Source of the DNA: Spirochaetales bacterium
GTDB taxonomy: Bacteria; Spirochaetota; Spirochaetia; JABMQR01
Assembly (NCBI GenBank): GCA_023139255.1
Contig: JAGLNY010000356.1
Coordinates: 1 to 10,649, forward strand
Reading direction: 5' to 3'
Length of the DNA: 10,649 nt
A program made the position numbers and the translations under genes. Shown here in pieces: positions 1-6,245 of this stretch. Under the pieces are notes generated by a model. That model was not told the DNA's origin and ran no database searches. It saw only the letters and a list, made by a program, of their open reading frames with translations. Position 1 is the stretch's first letter. Each line of letters opens with the position of its first letter.

Positions 1-201
1 AAGCCCGCGTTCACCCAGGCGGAAAATGATGAAAGAACCAGTATTGAGACTGAATTGAAAACCAATATGGAAGAAACTGCACTAAGTATGATTATTGGTA
101 AAAAATCCCTATCTGAATGGGACAAGTTTGTTGAAATACAGGACAAAATGAACTGGAAGAGGCTCGAAGAACTGTACAACGAAGCGTGGAAGCGGAAGTA
201 A
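1..201 (+). CDS. Carbohydrate ABC transporter solute-binding protein, C-terminal fragment
   Basis: The reading frame is open from the first base to a TAA at 199-201 and gives the last 66 residues; the start lies outside the window. The segment has a glycine-lysine-lysine-serine-leucine turn followed by SEWDKFV and a charged amphipathic helix ending LEELYNEAWKRK. This pattern closes family-1 extracellular sugar-binding lipoproteins of the LplA/YtcQ type in Paenibacillus and Clostridia, where the GKxSLxEWDxFV block sits in the last helical bundle. The whole protein would be anchored outside the membrane and deliver an oligosaccharide to an ABC permease. It ends a transcription unit: a strong terminator follows within about 20 bases. 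The assignment rests on the C-terminal pattern only, so the substrate cannot be told. Confidence 0.75.
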   Translation, partial: KPAFTQAENDERTSIETELKTNMEETALSMIIGKKSLSEWDKFVEIQDKMNWKRLEELYNEAWKRK

Positions 202-221
202 TAATAGTTTCTTTATTTGGG

Positions 222-256
222 TCAGGCATGGTAGTTAGCTATGCCTGGCTTTTCTT
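222..256 (+). terminator. Rho-independent terminator after the solute-binding protein gene
   Basis: The arms CAGGCAT (223-229) and ATGCCTG (241-247) pair perfectly. Three more pairs (two of them G-U) can extend the stem inward to a five-base AGTTA loop. A T-rich run, CTTTTCTT, follows at 249-256. The position, about 20 bases past the stop codon, fits termination of the transporter unit. A TATAAT hexamer at 256-261 overlaps the tail and might serve as a -10 element for the next gene, but no good -35 element lies at the right distance. Confidence 0.85.
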
Positions 257-327
257 ATAATGTTTATTGATCTTTGATAATACCATGTACAGAGAGCTTC
301 CCGGAGTATCTTATCAGGAAAATTTTT

Positions 328-777
328 ATGAAGAGATTTACAAAAGAAGAAATTATTAAAAAAGTAACTGAAGAGATAAAACAATGCACGGGAACACTTA
401 TTACAGTCGGCATTGACGGGTACCCGCGTGCTCGTGTTTTAGAGGATCACAACCCCTATAAAGGATTTGAGTTCTGGTTTGCTACGAATAGCCGTACAAG
501 AAAAATTGAAGAGATCGAAAACTATCCGAATGTCTGCATATACTATCAGCCGTCTGGTATGGCAGGATATATCAGTATTACGGGTATTGCCAAAATCAGA
601 AAAGATGAGACAGCGCGACACTTTATCTGGAGGGAAGAATGGTCTCAGTATTACAACGAGCCCATGTCACCTGATTTCATTCCCATTCAGATAGTACCCC
701 GGAGTATTGAATTCTATGATTCCAACATTAACGCGCATGCGGATAATGGATTTGGACCTTTTATAGTGAATCTGTAG
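328..777 (+). CDS. Pyridoxamine 5'-phosphate oxidase-like (split beta-barrel flavin-binding) protein
   Basis: A 149-residue protein, typical in length for the general-stress-protein-26-like branch of the FMN-binding split-barrel superfamily. It opens with an amphipathic helix (about residues 5-18), then barrel strands including TLITVGIDGYPRARVL (about 23-38). The segment FEFWFATNSRTRKIEEIENYPNVCIYY (residues 47-73) matches the family's usual phosphate-contacting 'F.T...s.K...i..np.v.v.y' pattern. A second strand pair, GYISITGIAKI, lies near 80-90, and IQIVPRSIEFYD near 120-131. Such proteins bind FMN, F420 or heme and act as small cytoplasmic reductases or stress proteins; the exact cofactor is not visible. 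The ATG at 328 is preferred because AGGAAA lies about 8 bases upstream and the family usually begins just before the first helix. An in-frame TTG at 274 would add 18 residues of unfamily-like sequence. It is probably a single-gene unit. Confidence 0.8.
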   Translation: MKRFTKEEIIKKVTEEIKQCTGTLITVGIDGYPRARVLEDHNPYKGFEFWFATNSRTRKIEEIENYPNVCIYYQPSGMAGYISITGIAKIRKDETARHFIWREEWSQYYNEPMSPDFIPIQIVPRSIEFYDSNINAHADNGFGPFIVNL

Positions 778-837
778 TAAGGGTACATTGAATATTTACC
801 TACAGGCGGATTCTGAATGCGTTTACCTATTCAGTAT

Positions 838-2190
838 TCAGAGTATAAATTCATATTTTCTGAGAAGCCTTCGTAATTCCACAGGATCGTCGGCAGCCTT
901 TTTACAGACACTGCTAATTTTTGAATAACCATATTTTTGCATCAATTTCGTAAGAAGAGGAATTATTGAATCTGCGTTTTTATTATTCTTGTCTTCCGCC
1001 ACTTTGAATCCATGGACACATTTTTCTTCAAATACCTGAATTCCCTTACTCAAAAGGTCAATGGATTCGAGAATGTTGAACACCATAGAGCTTTCCCAGA
1101 TATTTAAATCCAATTCGCCATGAGCTAGTGCCTGTCCGGATGCCATGCAATTACCGGTAACCTGAAAACATATCTGAATAAGAAATTCGGGAATAACCGG
1201 ATTTATTTTACCGGGCATAATAGAAGATCCGGGTTGAACGGCTGGAAGCCGTATTTCTCCCAATCCTGTTTCCGGTCCTGAACCCATAAACCGGAAGTCT
1301 TTTGCAATCTTAACAAGCCCGCGAGCCAACAGATTCAGTTGTGATGAAACAGCTGCTAAATCATCAGAATTCTGTGCTGCATCGAAAAGATTATCAGCCT
1401 GGCGGTATTCTGTATCACCCGTTACTTCAATTAGGGCAGGAACAATATTTTTCAGGTATGTTTCAGGCACATCCATCTTTCTGCCGACGATAGTTCCTCC
1501 CAGGTTGATAGTATGGAGATTATTGACAGCAGTTTCTGTTCGTTTACCTGCCCGGATCACAAATGCGGCATAGCCGCTTAATAGATCACCAAAGGTTATC
1601 TCAACAGCATCCTGAAGACAGGTGCGCGCAATTCTGGGTTGCTGCTTCAGCTCTTCAGCTCTTTCCGTGAATGTTTGACTCAGGCGTTGTAAGGAATCCC
1701 TGAGCTGAGGCCATTTACGTATTATTGCAATATGACAGGCTGTGGGGTATACATCATTCGTTGATTGATGCAGATTCACATGATCATTAGGATGGACCTG
1801 CTTATATTGACCTCTCTTACCACCCAATATTTCTTCAGATAGATTGGCCAATACCTCATTTGCATTCATGTTCGCACTAGTGCCGCCTCCCCCATGCAAG
1901 AAATGGATAGGGAACTGATTAAAAAGATGTCCCTGAAGAACTGTTTCTGACGCCTCAATTATGGCCTTCGTGATGTTTATTGGCATAAAACCATTATCGC
2001 CATTAACCCGGGCAGAGGCTTGTTTTATTTTTATTAACCCATAGATAAGGCAAGTGTAATCCCCTATGGTTTTTTCTGAAGTTACAGGGAAATTAAGAAT
2101 CGCCCTCTGTGTTTGCGCTCCGTATAGAGCTTTGGAAAGCAATTTTATATCACCTAATAAATCTGTTTCAATACGTAAATCGTTATTCAT
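838..2190 (-). CDS. Aspartase/fumarase superfamily lyase, aspartate ammonia-lyase-like
   Basis: A 450-residue cytoplasmic enzyme of the class II fumarase/aspartase fold, normally a homotetramer that adds or removes ammonia or water across a fumarate-like double bond. Recognisable blocks in order: LYGAQTQRA near 22-30; GGGGTSANMNANEVLAN near 100-116; HPNDHVNLHQSTNDVYPTA near 133-151 (substrate carboxylate site); and GSSIMPGKINPVIPE at about 321-335, the mobile signature loop with the catalytic serine. NPVIPE in this loop favours aspartase over fumarase, which usually reads NPTQxE. Oddities: in the block RTCLQDAVEIT a cysteine (residue 191) replaces the His of fumarases or the His/Gln of aspartases, and the C-terminal domain after about 400 is divergent, ending DPVELRRLLRKYEFIL without the usual NPxIGY. 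The start was chosen because AGGAGGA sits 5 bases before this ATG; an upstream in-frame ATG at 2217 would include that site. The gene is convergent with the small flavoprotein gene and divergent from the large operon. The true substrate could be another amino-dicarboxylate. Confidence 0.82.
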   Translation of the reverse strand: MNNDLRIETDLLGDIKLLSKALYGAQTQRAILNFPVTSEKTIGDYTCLIYGLIKIKQASARVNGDNGFMPINITKAIIEASETVLQGHLFNQFPIHFLHGGGGTSANMNANEVLANLSEEILGGKRGQYKQVHPNDHVNLHQSTNDVYPTACHIAIIRKWPQLRDSLQRLSQTFTERAEELKQQPRIARTCLQDAVEITFGDLLSGYAAFVIRAGKRTETAVNNLHTINLGGTIVGRKMDVPETYLKNIVPALIEVTGDTEYRQADNLFDAAQNSDDLAAVSSQLNLLARGLVKIAKDFRFMGSGPETGLGEIRLPAVQPGSSIMPGKINPVIPEFLIQICFQVTGNCMASGQALAHGELDLNIWESSMVFNILESIDLLSKGIQVFEEKCVHGFKVAEDKNNKNADSIIPLLTKLMQKYGYSKISSVCKKAADDPVELRRLLRKYEFIL

Positions 2191-2195
2191 ATCAT

Positions 2196-2202
2196 TCCTC
2201 CT
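2196..2202 (-). promoter_or_regulatory. Ribosome-binding site that fixes the lyase start
   Basis: Read on the minus strand this is AGGAGGA, ending 5 bases before the ATG at 2190-2188. It lies inside the longer reading frame that starts at 2217, so it argues for the shorter 450-residue protein. Confidence 0.8.
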
Positions 2203-2216
2203 GTGCAATATGCACA
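2202..2216. promoter_or_regulatory. Perfect inverted repeat in the lyase leader
   Basis: TGTGCA-ATA-TGCACA is a 6-base-arm perfect dyad directly abutting the lyase ribosome-binding site and downstream of its candidate promoter. It could be a repressor operator, or a small RNA hairpin next to the ribosome-binding site. The arms are short, so the functional reading is only inference. Confidence 0.35.
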
Positions 2217-2235
2217 ATTTTACCAGCGGTATGTA

Positions 2236-2265
2236 ATTTTACACTTTTCAAATTATGAATTTCAA
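2236..2265 (-). promoter_or_regulatory. Candidate sigma-A promoter of the lyase gene
   Basis: On the minus strand TTGAAA (2265-2260, five of six consensus bases) is followed after 18 bases by TAAAAT (2241-2236, five of six). Transcription would begin near 2229, giving a leader of about 40 bases that contains the TGTGCA dyad and the ribosome-binding site. It is the best-scoring promoter by eye in the divergent region. Confidence 0.5.
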
Positions 2266-2356
2266 GTATAACTGATTCGTTCGCAAGATAATCCTTTTTT
2301 TTAACAAGTTAATCAGTGGACAAAAGCAATATACCTCTATTTAATTAGTAGTAGCA

Positions 2357-2375
2357 TATTTACATGTAGTGAATA
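2357..2375. promoter_or_regulatory. Imperfect 19-base dyad upstream of the operon
   Basis: TATTTAC and GTGAATA flank ATGTA, and six of the seven arm positions pair; the centre also contains the palindrome TACATGTA (2361-2368). It lies just upstream of the candidate -35 element of the rightward operon, where an activator or repressor could bind. No regulator gene is visible in the window to pair it with. Confidence 0.3.
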
Positions 2376-2377
2376 TT

Positions 2378-2409
2378 TATTGATCAAGCAATATCTGCGG
2401 TGAAATATT
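2378..2409 (+). promoter_or_regulatory. Weak candidate promoter and operator of the seven-gene operon
   Basis: TTGATC (2380-2385, four of six -35 bases) is followed after 18 bases by AATATT (2404-2409, four of six -10 bases). The -35 element is embedded in the dyad TATTG-ATCAAG-CAATA (2378-2393), a placement typical of a repressed promoter. A perfect TATAAT also occurs at 2434-2439, but transcription from it would begin at or just past the first start codon, so it would only work as a nearly leaderless promoter. Which one is used cannot be decided from sequence. Confidence 0.3.
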
Positions 2410-2443
2410 TTTCGCGGCTGGTTGCAGCGAGGTTATAATCTAA

Positions 2444-3610
2444 ATGAAATCCATACAATTTGAAATAAAAGAAGAAGGCTTTCTTAAAATACTAACGTGG
2501 AATGTGGACAATAATCATGACAGCTTGTGGGCAATTCACGCGGGTAGTGATGGTAACATATATTTCAGCAGCTGTAGTGAGGGCGCCGCTTCCAGTGCGC
2601 ATTTGTTGCGTTATGATATAAAAAATAACAAATTATGGGATTTATTGGATATTGGAGAACTTTCCGGTGACCCATGGAATTCCGGGCGGATTCCCCAGAG
2701 TAAAATCCATACTTCCTTAAGAGAGACATCTAATGGTTATTTATACGGTGTCAGCCATTGTACAGCCCCTAATTATGAGCAGTCAATATTTGAAGTAAAT
2801 GGAACTTTTGGAGATCCTCATTTCGGATACAGGGGAGCCCAGATGTTTAGAGTACAGATGGATTCAGGTGACGTTGAATATCTGGGTCTGGCTATTCCTT
2901 ATGAAGGATGCAGGAGTATGGAAATAGTTGAGAGTCTTAATAAGGCATATTTAGTAAGCTATCCAAGACACTGTTTATACGAATTTGATTTTGAGAGGAG
3001 AACATCCCGATTACTAGGGAGAATAGGGACGTTGGGGGGCATGGATATATTTAAAGATAAGAGGGACAGAATATATGGATCTTATGATAATGGCCGATTC
3101 TTTAGGTACTTACCGGATGATGATGAGTTTGAAGAATTATCCATAAGGGTTCCCGGAATAGAAGGAAGAGAGAACCTGTATAACTTCTTTTTTAATGTTA
3201 AGAAGTTTAGAGAGGACTTCGTGTGTGCAACAGGCTATTATGACGGCCATATATTCAGATATAACCCGGAAGAGGGAAAAGAAGGTTTAATAGAAGATTA
3301 TGGTTTCGGATGGCCTGATGGATGGGATGGAAAAACGTGGACACCACCATATGTTCAGGCACCTGTATTATATAAAAATAGATGGATATTCTATGGATGC
3401 AATATTATCTGGAAATCGACTTATCTTGTCAGGCTGGATACAAAGACAAATGAAAAAACTGTTATCTGCGAGTTAAAGTGTAATAATATCAGTTCGGCGT
3501 GGCTTTCAGAGGGCGCGATATCCAAAGACCAAAGCACTTTACTTTTTGCGGATGTCAATATGAAATCGGTGCCTGGAGTAATTATGATAAATGTAAATAA
3601 GATCAATTAG
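2444..3610 (+). CDS. Seven-repeat beta-propeller protein, first gene of the operon
   Basis: A 388-residue protein with no signal peptide or membrane segment, so probably cytoplasmic. It is built of about seven repeats in which a hydrophobic-Y/F strand is followed by a short loop and a strand of the type [LI][FL]RYDxxxxxxxxLxxIG. Repeats lie near residues 39-70, 99-149, 168-195, 209-232, 259-286, 313-343 and 366-385. This is the pattern of a beta-propeller. A KIHT motif at 87-90, followed by a YLYGVSH strand, recalls uncharacterised propellers found in bacterial glycan-utilisation loci. Propeller folds there include lyases (PL11, PL22, PL24/25 families) and binding proteins, but the late-sequence His cluster of oligogalacturonate lyases is absent: no His occurs after residue 269. 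The ATG at 2444 is forced because a TAA directly precedes it in frame; GAGG lies 11 bases upstream, a rather distant ribosome-binding site. Function is not recognised. Confidence 0.75.
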   Translation: MKSIQFEIKEEGFLKILTWNVDNNHDSLWAIHAGSDGNIYFSSCSEGAASSAHLLRYDIKNNKLWDLLDIGELSGDPWNSGRIPQSKIHTSLRETSNGYLYGVSHCTAPNYEQSIFEVNGTFGDPHFGYRGAQMFRVQMDSGDVEYLGLAIPYEGCRSMEIVESLNKAYLVSYPRHCLYEFDFERRTSRLLGRIGTLGGMDIFKDKRDRIYGSYDNGRFFRYLPDDDEFEELSIRVPGIEGRENLYNFFFNVKKFREDFVCATGYYDGHIFRYNPEEGKEGLIEDYGFGWPDGWDGKTWTPPYVQAPVLYKNRWIFYGCNIIWKSTYLVRLDTKTNEKTVICELKCNNISSAWLSEGAISKDQSTLLFADVNMKSVPGVIMINVNKIN

Positions 3611-3616
3611 GGGGGG
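3609..3616 (+). promoter_or_regulatory. G-run ribosome-binding site of the second propeller gene
   Basis: AGGGGGGG overlaps the stop codon of the first propeller gene and ends two bases before the ATG at 3619. It pairs only imperfectly with the anti-Shine-Dalgarno sequence. The seven-G run is a slippage-prone homopolymer, so its length could change spacing and translation efficiency. Confidence 0.4.
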
Positions 3617-3618
3617 CT

Positions 3619-4770
3619 ATGCGGAACAGAACCAAAGACATAGGTGAAGAAGAATATCATCTTCAACAGTCGGAAATGATGCTTGCCACAGAAGATTTTA
3701 GGGAAGGAGGGTTCGCCTTTATTACTGAAGGATCTTTGGCTTTGAGGGAACTTGGAAATTATGGAGTAACAAAACCAATTTCAAACGGCGAATCTGCGAT
3801 AACTGCATTAATTACAGGAAAATCTTCTAAAAAAATTTATGGAGCTACATCGGGCAAACAATCCCATTTATTCTATTATGATCCATCCCCTGCGGCGGAG
3901 CATGTGGTGGATATAGGAATTTTAGGTAAAGATTCTGCTTGTAGAAATTTGATGGTAGATAAAGACGGAGTGATATACGGAATATTGAATCCATCAGGAA
4001 GGATCTTTAGATACGTACCAGAGGGGGAGTATTCTCTTATTTGGACATATAAAGTAAACGAAATAGAGTTTTTTGATGAATCTGTTGAAGAAGAGGTAGC
4101 TTCGGCCGTACTGCAATCCGAAACAAATATTATATATGGTATTACAAAGAATACATCTAAATTATTTTCATTTAATATAGATACAAGGTCATTGAAAATA
4201 GTAAAAGAAATAGAAAAAGCAGGGAAATCCAATGCAATAGCTATCGACAAAAAGGGGAATATTTTCGGTTCAAGTAGAAATTGTCTTTTATTTTGCTATA
4301 ACACTGGTAATAATGCACTGGAAATTTTGGATATACAATTACCGTCGCCAAAGGGCATGGAATACCTAAACCATATAGACTCACTGGTATACGATGGAAA
4401 TGAATATATATATGGCGGGACAACGTTAGGGACAATTTTCAGATTGAATACAGCAACGCTTGAACTAACTGGATACGGCAGACCCATTCCTGATCATCGA
4501 ATACGGTCATTGGTAATAGGGAATGATGGTATGATTTATGGCTGTGCAGGCGCTCCTGAGAAGGTATCGCACCTGTTTGCATTAAATCCAAAAAACGGAG
4601 AAGTGAAAGATCTTGGGATTCCGATGGTTCATTTCCCGAAAAATTGGATATGTTATGATATATCTGCTCTCTCAGTCGGAAGAAACGGGGAGATATATAT
4701 AGGCAAATCGGAAAGGATATCATATTTGTTAATTTACTATCCGCCTGTAAAGAAAAGGAACATAAAATGA
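3619..4770 (+). CDS. Second seven-repeat beta-propeller protein
   Basis: A 383-residue protein whose repeats are very regular. A strand ending [IM][YF]G or IYI occurs at residues 73-75, 119-121, 172-174, 215-217, 264-266, 306-308 and 359-361. Each is followed 6-12 residues later by a second strand such as HLFYYDP, RIFRYVP, KLFSFNI, LLFCYNT, TIFRLNT, HLFALNP or LLIYYPP. Seven such units indicate a seven-bladed propeller, built like the preceding gene's product although divergent from it. The first about 30 residues (MRNRTKDIG onward) are polar and lack a signal peptide. An internal ATG at residue 20 or 21 is a possible later start, but 3619 directly follows the preceding gene by 8 bases and has a G-rich ribosome-binding site. 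The end overlaps the next gene by four bases (ATGA), implying translational coupling. No catalytic site is recognised; it may be an enzyme or a ligand-sensing propeller. Confidence 0.75.
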   Translation: MRNRTKDIGEEEYHLQQSEMMLATEDFREGGFAFITEGSLALRELGNYGVTKPISNGESAITALITGKSSKKIYGATSGKQSHLFYYDPSPAAEHVVDIGILGKDSACRNLMVDKDGVIYGILNPSGRIFRYVPEGEYSLIWTYKVNEIEFFDESVEEEVASAVLQSETNIIYGITKNTSKLFSFNIDTRSLKIVKEIEKAGKSNAIAIDKKGNIFGSSRNCLLFCYNTGNNALEILDIQLPSPKGMEYLNHIDSLVYDGNEYIYGGTTLGTIFRLNTATLELTGYGRPIPDHRIRSLVIGNDGMIYGCAGAPEKVSHLFALNPKNGEVKDLGIPMVHFPKNWICYDISALSVGRNGEIYIGKSERISYLLIYYPPVKKRNIK

Positions 4771-5501
4771 ATATTATTGATTTCCATGTACATGTTGGAA
4801 GAGGATCGAGGAAAAATCTGTCTACAGAGAGATTGATAGAACTTATGGATAAATATGAGATAGATAAATGCGTTATATGTCCTGTTGATGAGTTCATAAA
4901 CGTTAAAAACAGGGAAGGTAATGATTACATAATTGAGTTAGTACAAAAATATCATAAGAGATTTTATGGATTTGCAGTTTCAAATCCATGGTTTGGAAGA
5001 GACAGCATAGATGAACTAAAGAGGGCTTTGGATAAAGGCCTGGTTGGTCTTAAGATACATTCAATCCTCCAGGGCTTTATGCTTTGTGAAGATATAGTTG
5101 ACCCGTTATTGCAAGTGGCTTCTGAATATGGAATTCCCGTATATGCCCACACTGGTACAATGGGGAACGCGTTGCCGTTTCAATTATTGGAACTTGCGGA
5201 ACGGCATAAGGCAATCAATTTCATAATGGGCCATATGGGGCACTCGGATTTTTGGTATGACGTTATTCCTGTCATGGAAAGAGCCGAAAATATATATGCA
5301 GAGACCTCTCATGCAGGACCGGATCTTATAAAGTCACTTATAGAAAAGTTAGGGATTGATAGAGTTGTTTTTGGTTCTGATATCCCCGAAAGCAAATTGA
5401 GCGTCGAAGTAAACAAAATAAAACTACTGGATCTGAGTGCTGAACAGCGAGAATGCTTATTTGTATCAAACGCGGAGACATTATTGGGGAGCAGAAAATG
5501 A
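4767..5501 (+). CDS. Amidohydrolase-superfamily TIM-barrel hydrolase, copy 1 (Amidohydro_2 type)
   Basis: A 244-residue enzyme with the ordered metal-site signature of the Amidohydro_2 group: HxH at residues 7 and 9 (IIDFHVHVG) at the end of strand 1, GLKIH at 94-98, H128 in YAHTG, H156 in GHMGH, and D205 in FGSDIP. Family members include lactonases, ACMSD-like decarboxylases and dicarboxylate hydrolases that use one zinc or manganese ion; the substrate here is unknown. The protein is compact compared with the usual 280-330 residues, lacking long insertions. It has no signal peptide, so it is cytoplasmic. The start has AAGGAA about 7 bases upstream and overlaps the propeller stop by four bases; its own stop overlaps the next start in the same way. 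The next gene encodes a paralogue of identical length, sharing the G(L/I)K(I/F)HxxLQGF block. Confidence 0.85.
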   Translation: MNIIDFHVHVGRGSRKNLSTERLIELMDKYEIDKCVICPVDEFINVKNREGNDYIIELVQKYHKRFYGFAVSNPWFGRDSIDELKRALDKGLVGLKIHSILQGFMLCEDIVDPLLQVASEYGIPVYAHTGTMGNALPFQLLELAERHKAINFIMGHMGHSDFWYDVIPVMERAENIYAETSHAGPDLIKSLIEKLGIDRVVFGSDIPESKLSVEVNKIKLLDLSAEQRECLFVSNAETLLGSRK

Positions 5502-6232
5502 TAATAGATTTTCATGGACATCTATTTACTGAATGGAAAGGTATGAAAGGTATGTCTCCTGAAGAAATCATACATGATATGGATGAAAACGGGGTTATCA
5601 GGACAGTGGTATTTACCCTAAATGGTTTTTGGGGTGATTTTAGAAAGGCAAACGATGATTTGATAAAATTAACTGAGCAGTATAGAGATAGATTAATTCC
5701 TTTCTGTACCGTACACCCAAACGAAATTGATAAGTCGATTGCTGAAATAACAAGATGTAAAAATGATTTTGGAATTAAAGGCATAAAATTTCACCCCTGG
5801 CTTCAGGGGTTTTCAGTAGTATCAGATGAAATGTTAATGATTGCGGAACACGCGGACAGGTTAGGGATGATTTTAGTATTCCACGACGGCACGCCGCCAT
5901 ATTGCGAACCTCTACAAATTGCAAATCTGGCATATCACTTCCCGAATTTAAAAATCGTATTGGGACATGGCGGTTTAAAAGATTATTACATAGAATCTAT
6001 TCTTGCAGTTAAAAAGCATAAGAATATTTATATCGGCACAAATTTCTCTGCCCCGGCATTAGAAAGACTTTGTAAGGAACTCAACGGCTCGAGAATACTA
6101 TTCGGCTCAGATATTGGATTCGGCGCGTTTAGCCTGAAGTATAATTTGGATATTATACATTCTCTATCAATATCCAAACAGCAAAAGGAAAACATATTAT
6201 TCGGAAATTCCTTTTCGCTTTTGGAAAATTAA
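5498..6232 (+). CDS. Amidohydrolase-superfamily TIM-barrel hydrolase, copy 2 (Amidohydro_2 type)
   Basis: Also 244 residues. Metal-site residues appear in the same order: HxH at 6 and 8 (IIDFHGHLF), GIKFHPWLQGF at 95-105, H129 in VFHDG, H157 in LGHGG, and D205 in FGSDIG. It is clearly related to the preceding product throughout, most visibly at strand 1, the KxH..LQGF block, the NIYI/NIYA strand and the FGSDI block. The loops around the barrel mouth differ: DGTPPYCEP here against TGTMGNALP in copy 1. The substrate may therefore differ, or the two may form a heteromer or catalyse successive steps. The ATG at 5498 is chosen over an in-frame ATG at 5453 because GGGGAG lies 6 bases upstream, the ATGA overlap matches the previous junction, and the family begins directly with the IIDFHxH strand. 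It is probably cytoplasmic. Confidence 0.85.
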   Translation: MIIDFHGHLFTEWKGMKGMSPEEIIHDMDENGVIRTVVFTLNGFWGDFRKANDDLIKLTEQYRDRLIPFCTVHPNEIDKSIAEITRCKNDFGIKGIKFHPWLQGFSVVSDEMLMIAEHADRLGMILVFHDGTPPYCEPLQIANLAYHFPNLKIVLGHGGLKDYYIESILAVKKHKNIYIGTNFSAPALERLCKELNGSRILFGSDIGFGAFSLKYNLDIIHSLSISKQQKENILFGNSFSLLEN

Positions 6233-6245
6233 AAGGAGATACTAC

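Larger units (their letters stand above)
2205..2394 (+). repeat. Three copies of GCAATAT in the divergent promoter region
   Basis: The heptamer GCAATAT occurs at 2205-2211, 2326-2332 and 2388-2394; the last two are both preceded by A. The first lies in the lyase leader dyad and the third overlaps the TATTG/CAATA dyad near the operon promoter. Spacings between starts are 121 and 62 bases. The region is AT-rich, so chance recurrence is possible; a shared regulator half-site is the alternative. Confidence 0.3.

Noticed and set aside
274..327. TTG start adding 18 residues to the flavin-binding protein
   Set aside because: No good ribosome-binding site precedes it, the extra residues do not fit the family, and the ATG at 328 has AGGAAA at suitable distance.
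812..842. TCTGAAT/ATTCAGA inverted repeat between the two convergent genes as a terminator
   Set aside because: The arms are AT-rich and only seven bases long, the loop is 17 bases, and no T-run follows on either strand.
2271..2317. ACTGATT/AATCAGT inverted repeat with an internal T8 run as a terminator or attenuator
   Set aside because: The arms are seven bases with a 33-base loop, and the T-run lies inside the loop rather than after the stem.
2444..3610. Oligogalacturonate lyase (PL22) identity for the first propeller
   Set aside because: That family uses a metal site with His residues late in the sequence; this protein has none after residue 269, so only the general propeller fold was kept.
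4439..4897. 152-codon open frame on the minus strand across the propeller/amidohydrolase junction
   Set aside because: It is antisense to two well-supported genes, its serine- and isoleucine-rich translation looks like a shadow, and it spans their coupled stop/start.
5453..5497. Upstream ATG for the second amidohydrolase
   Set aside because: It would lie deep inside the preceding gene and add 15 residues before the strand that normally begins the family; the ATG at 5498 has a ribosome-binding site and a coupled ATGA junction.
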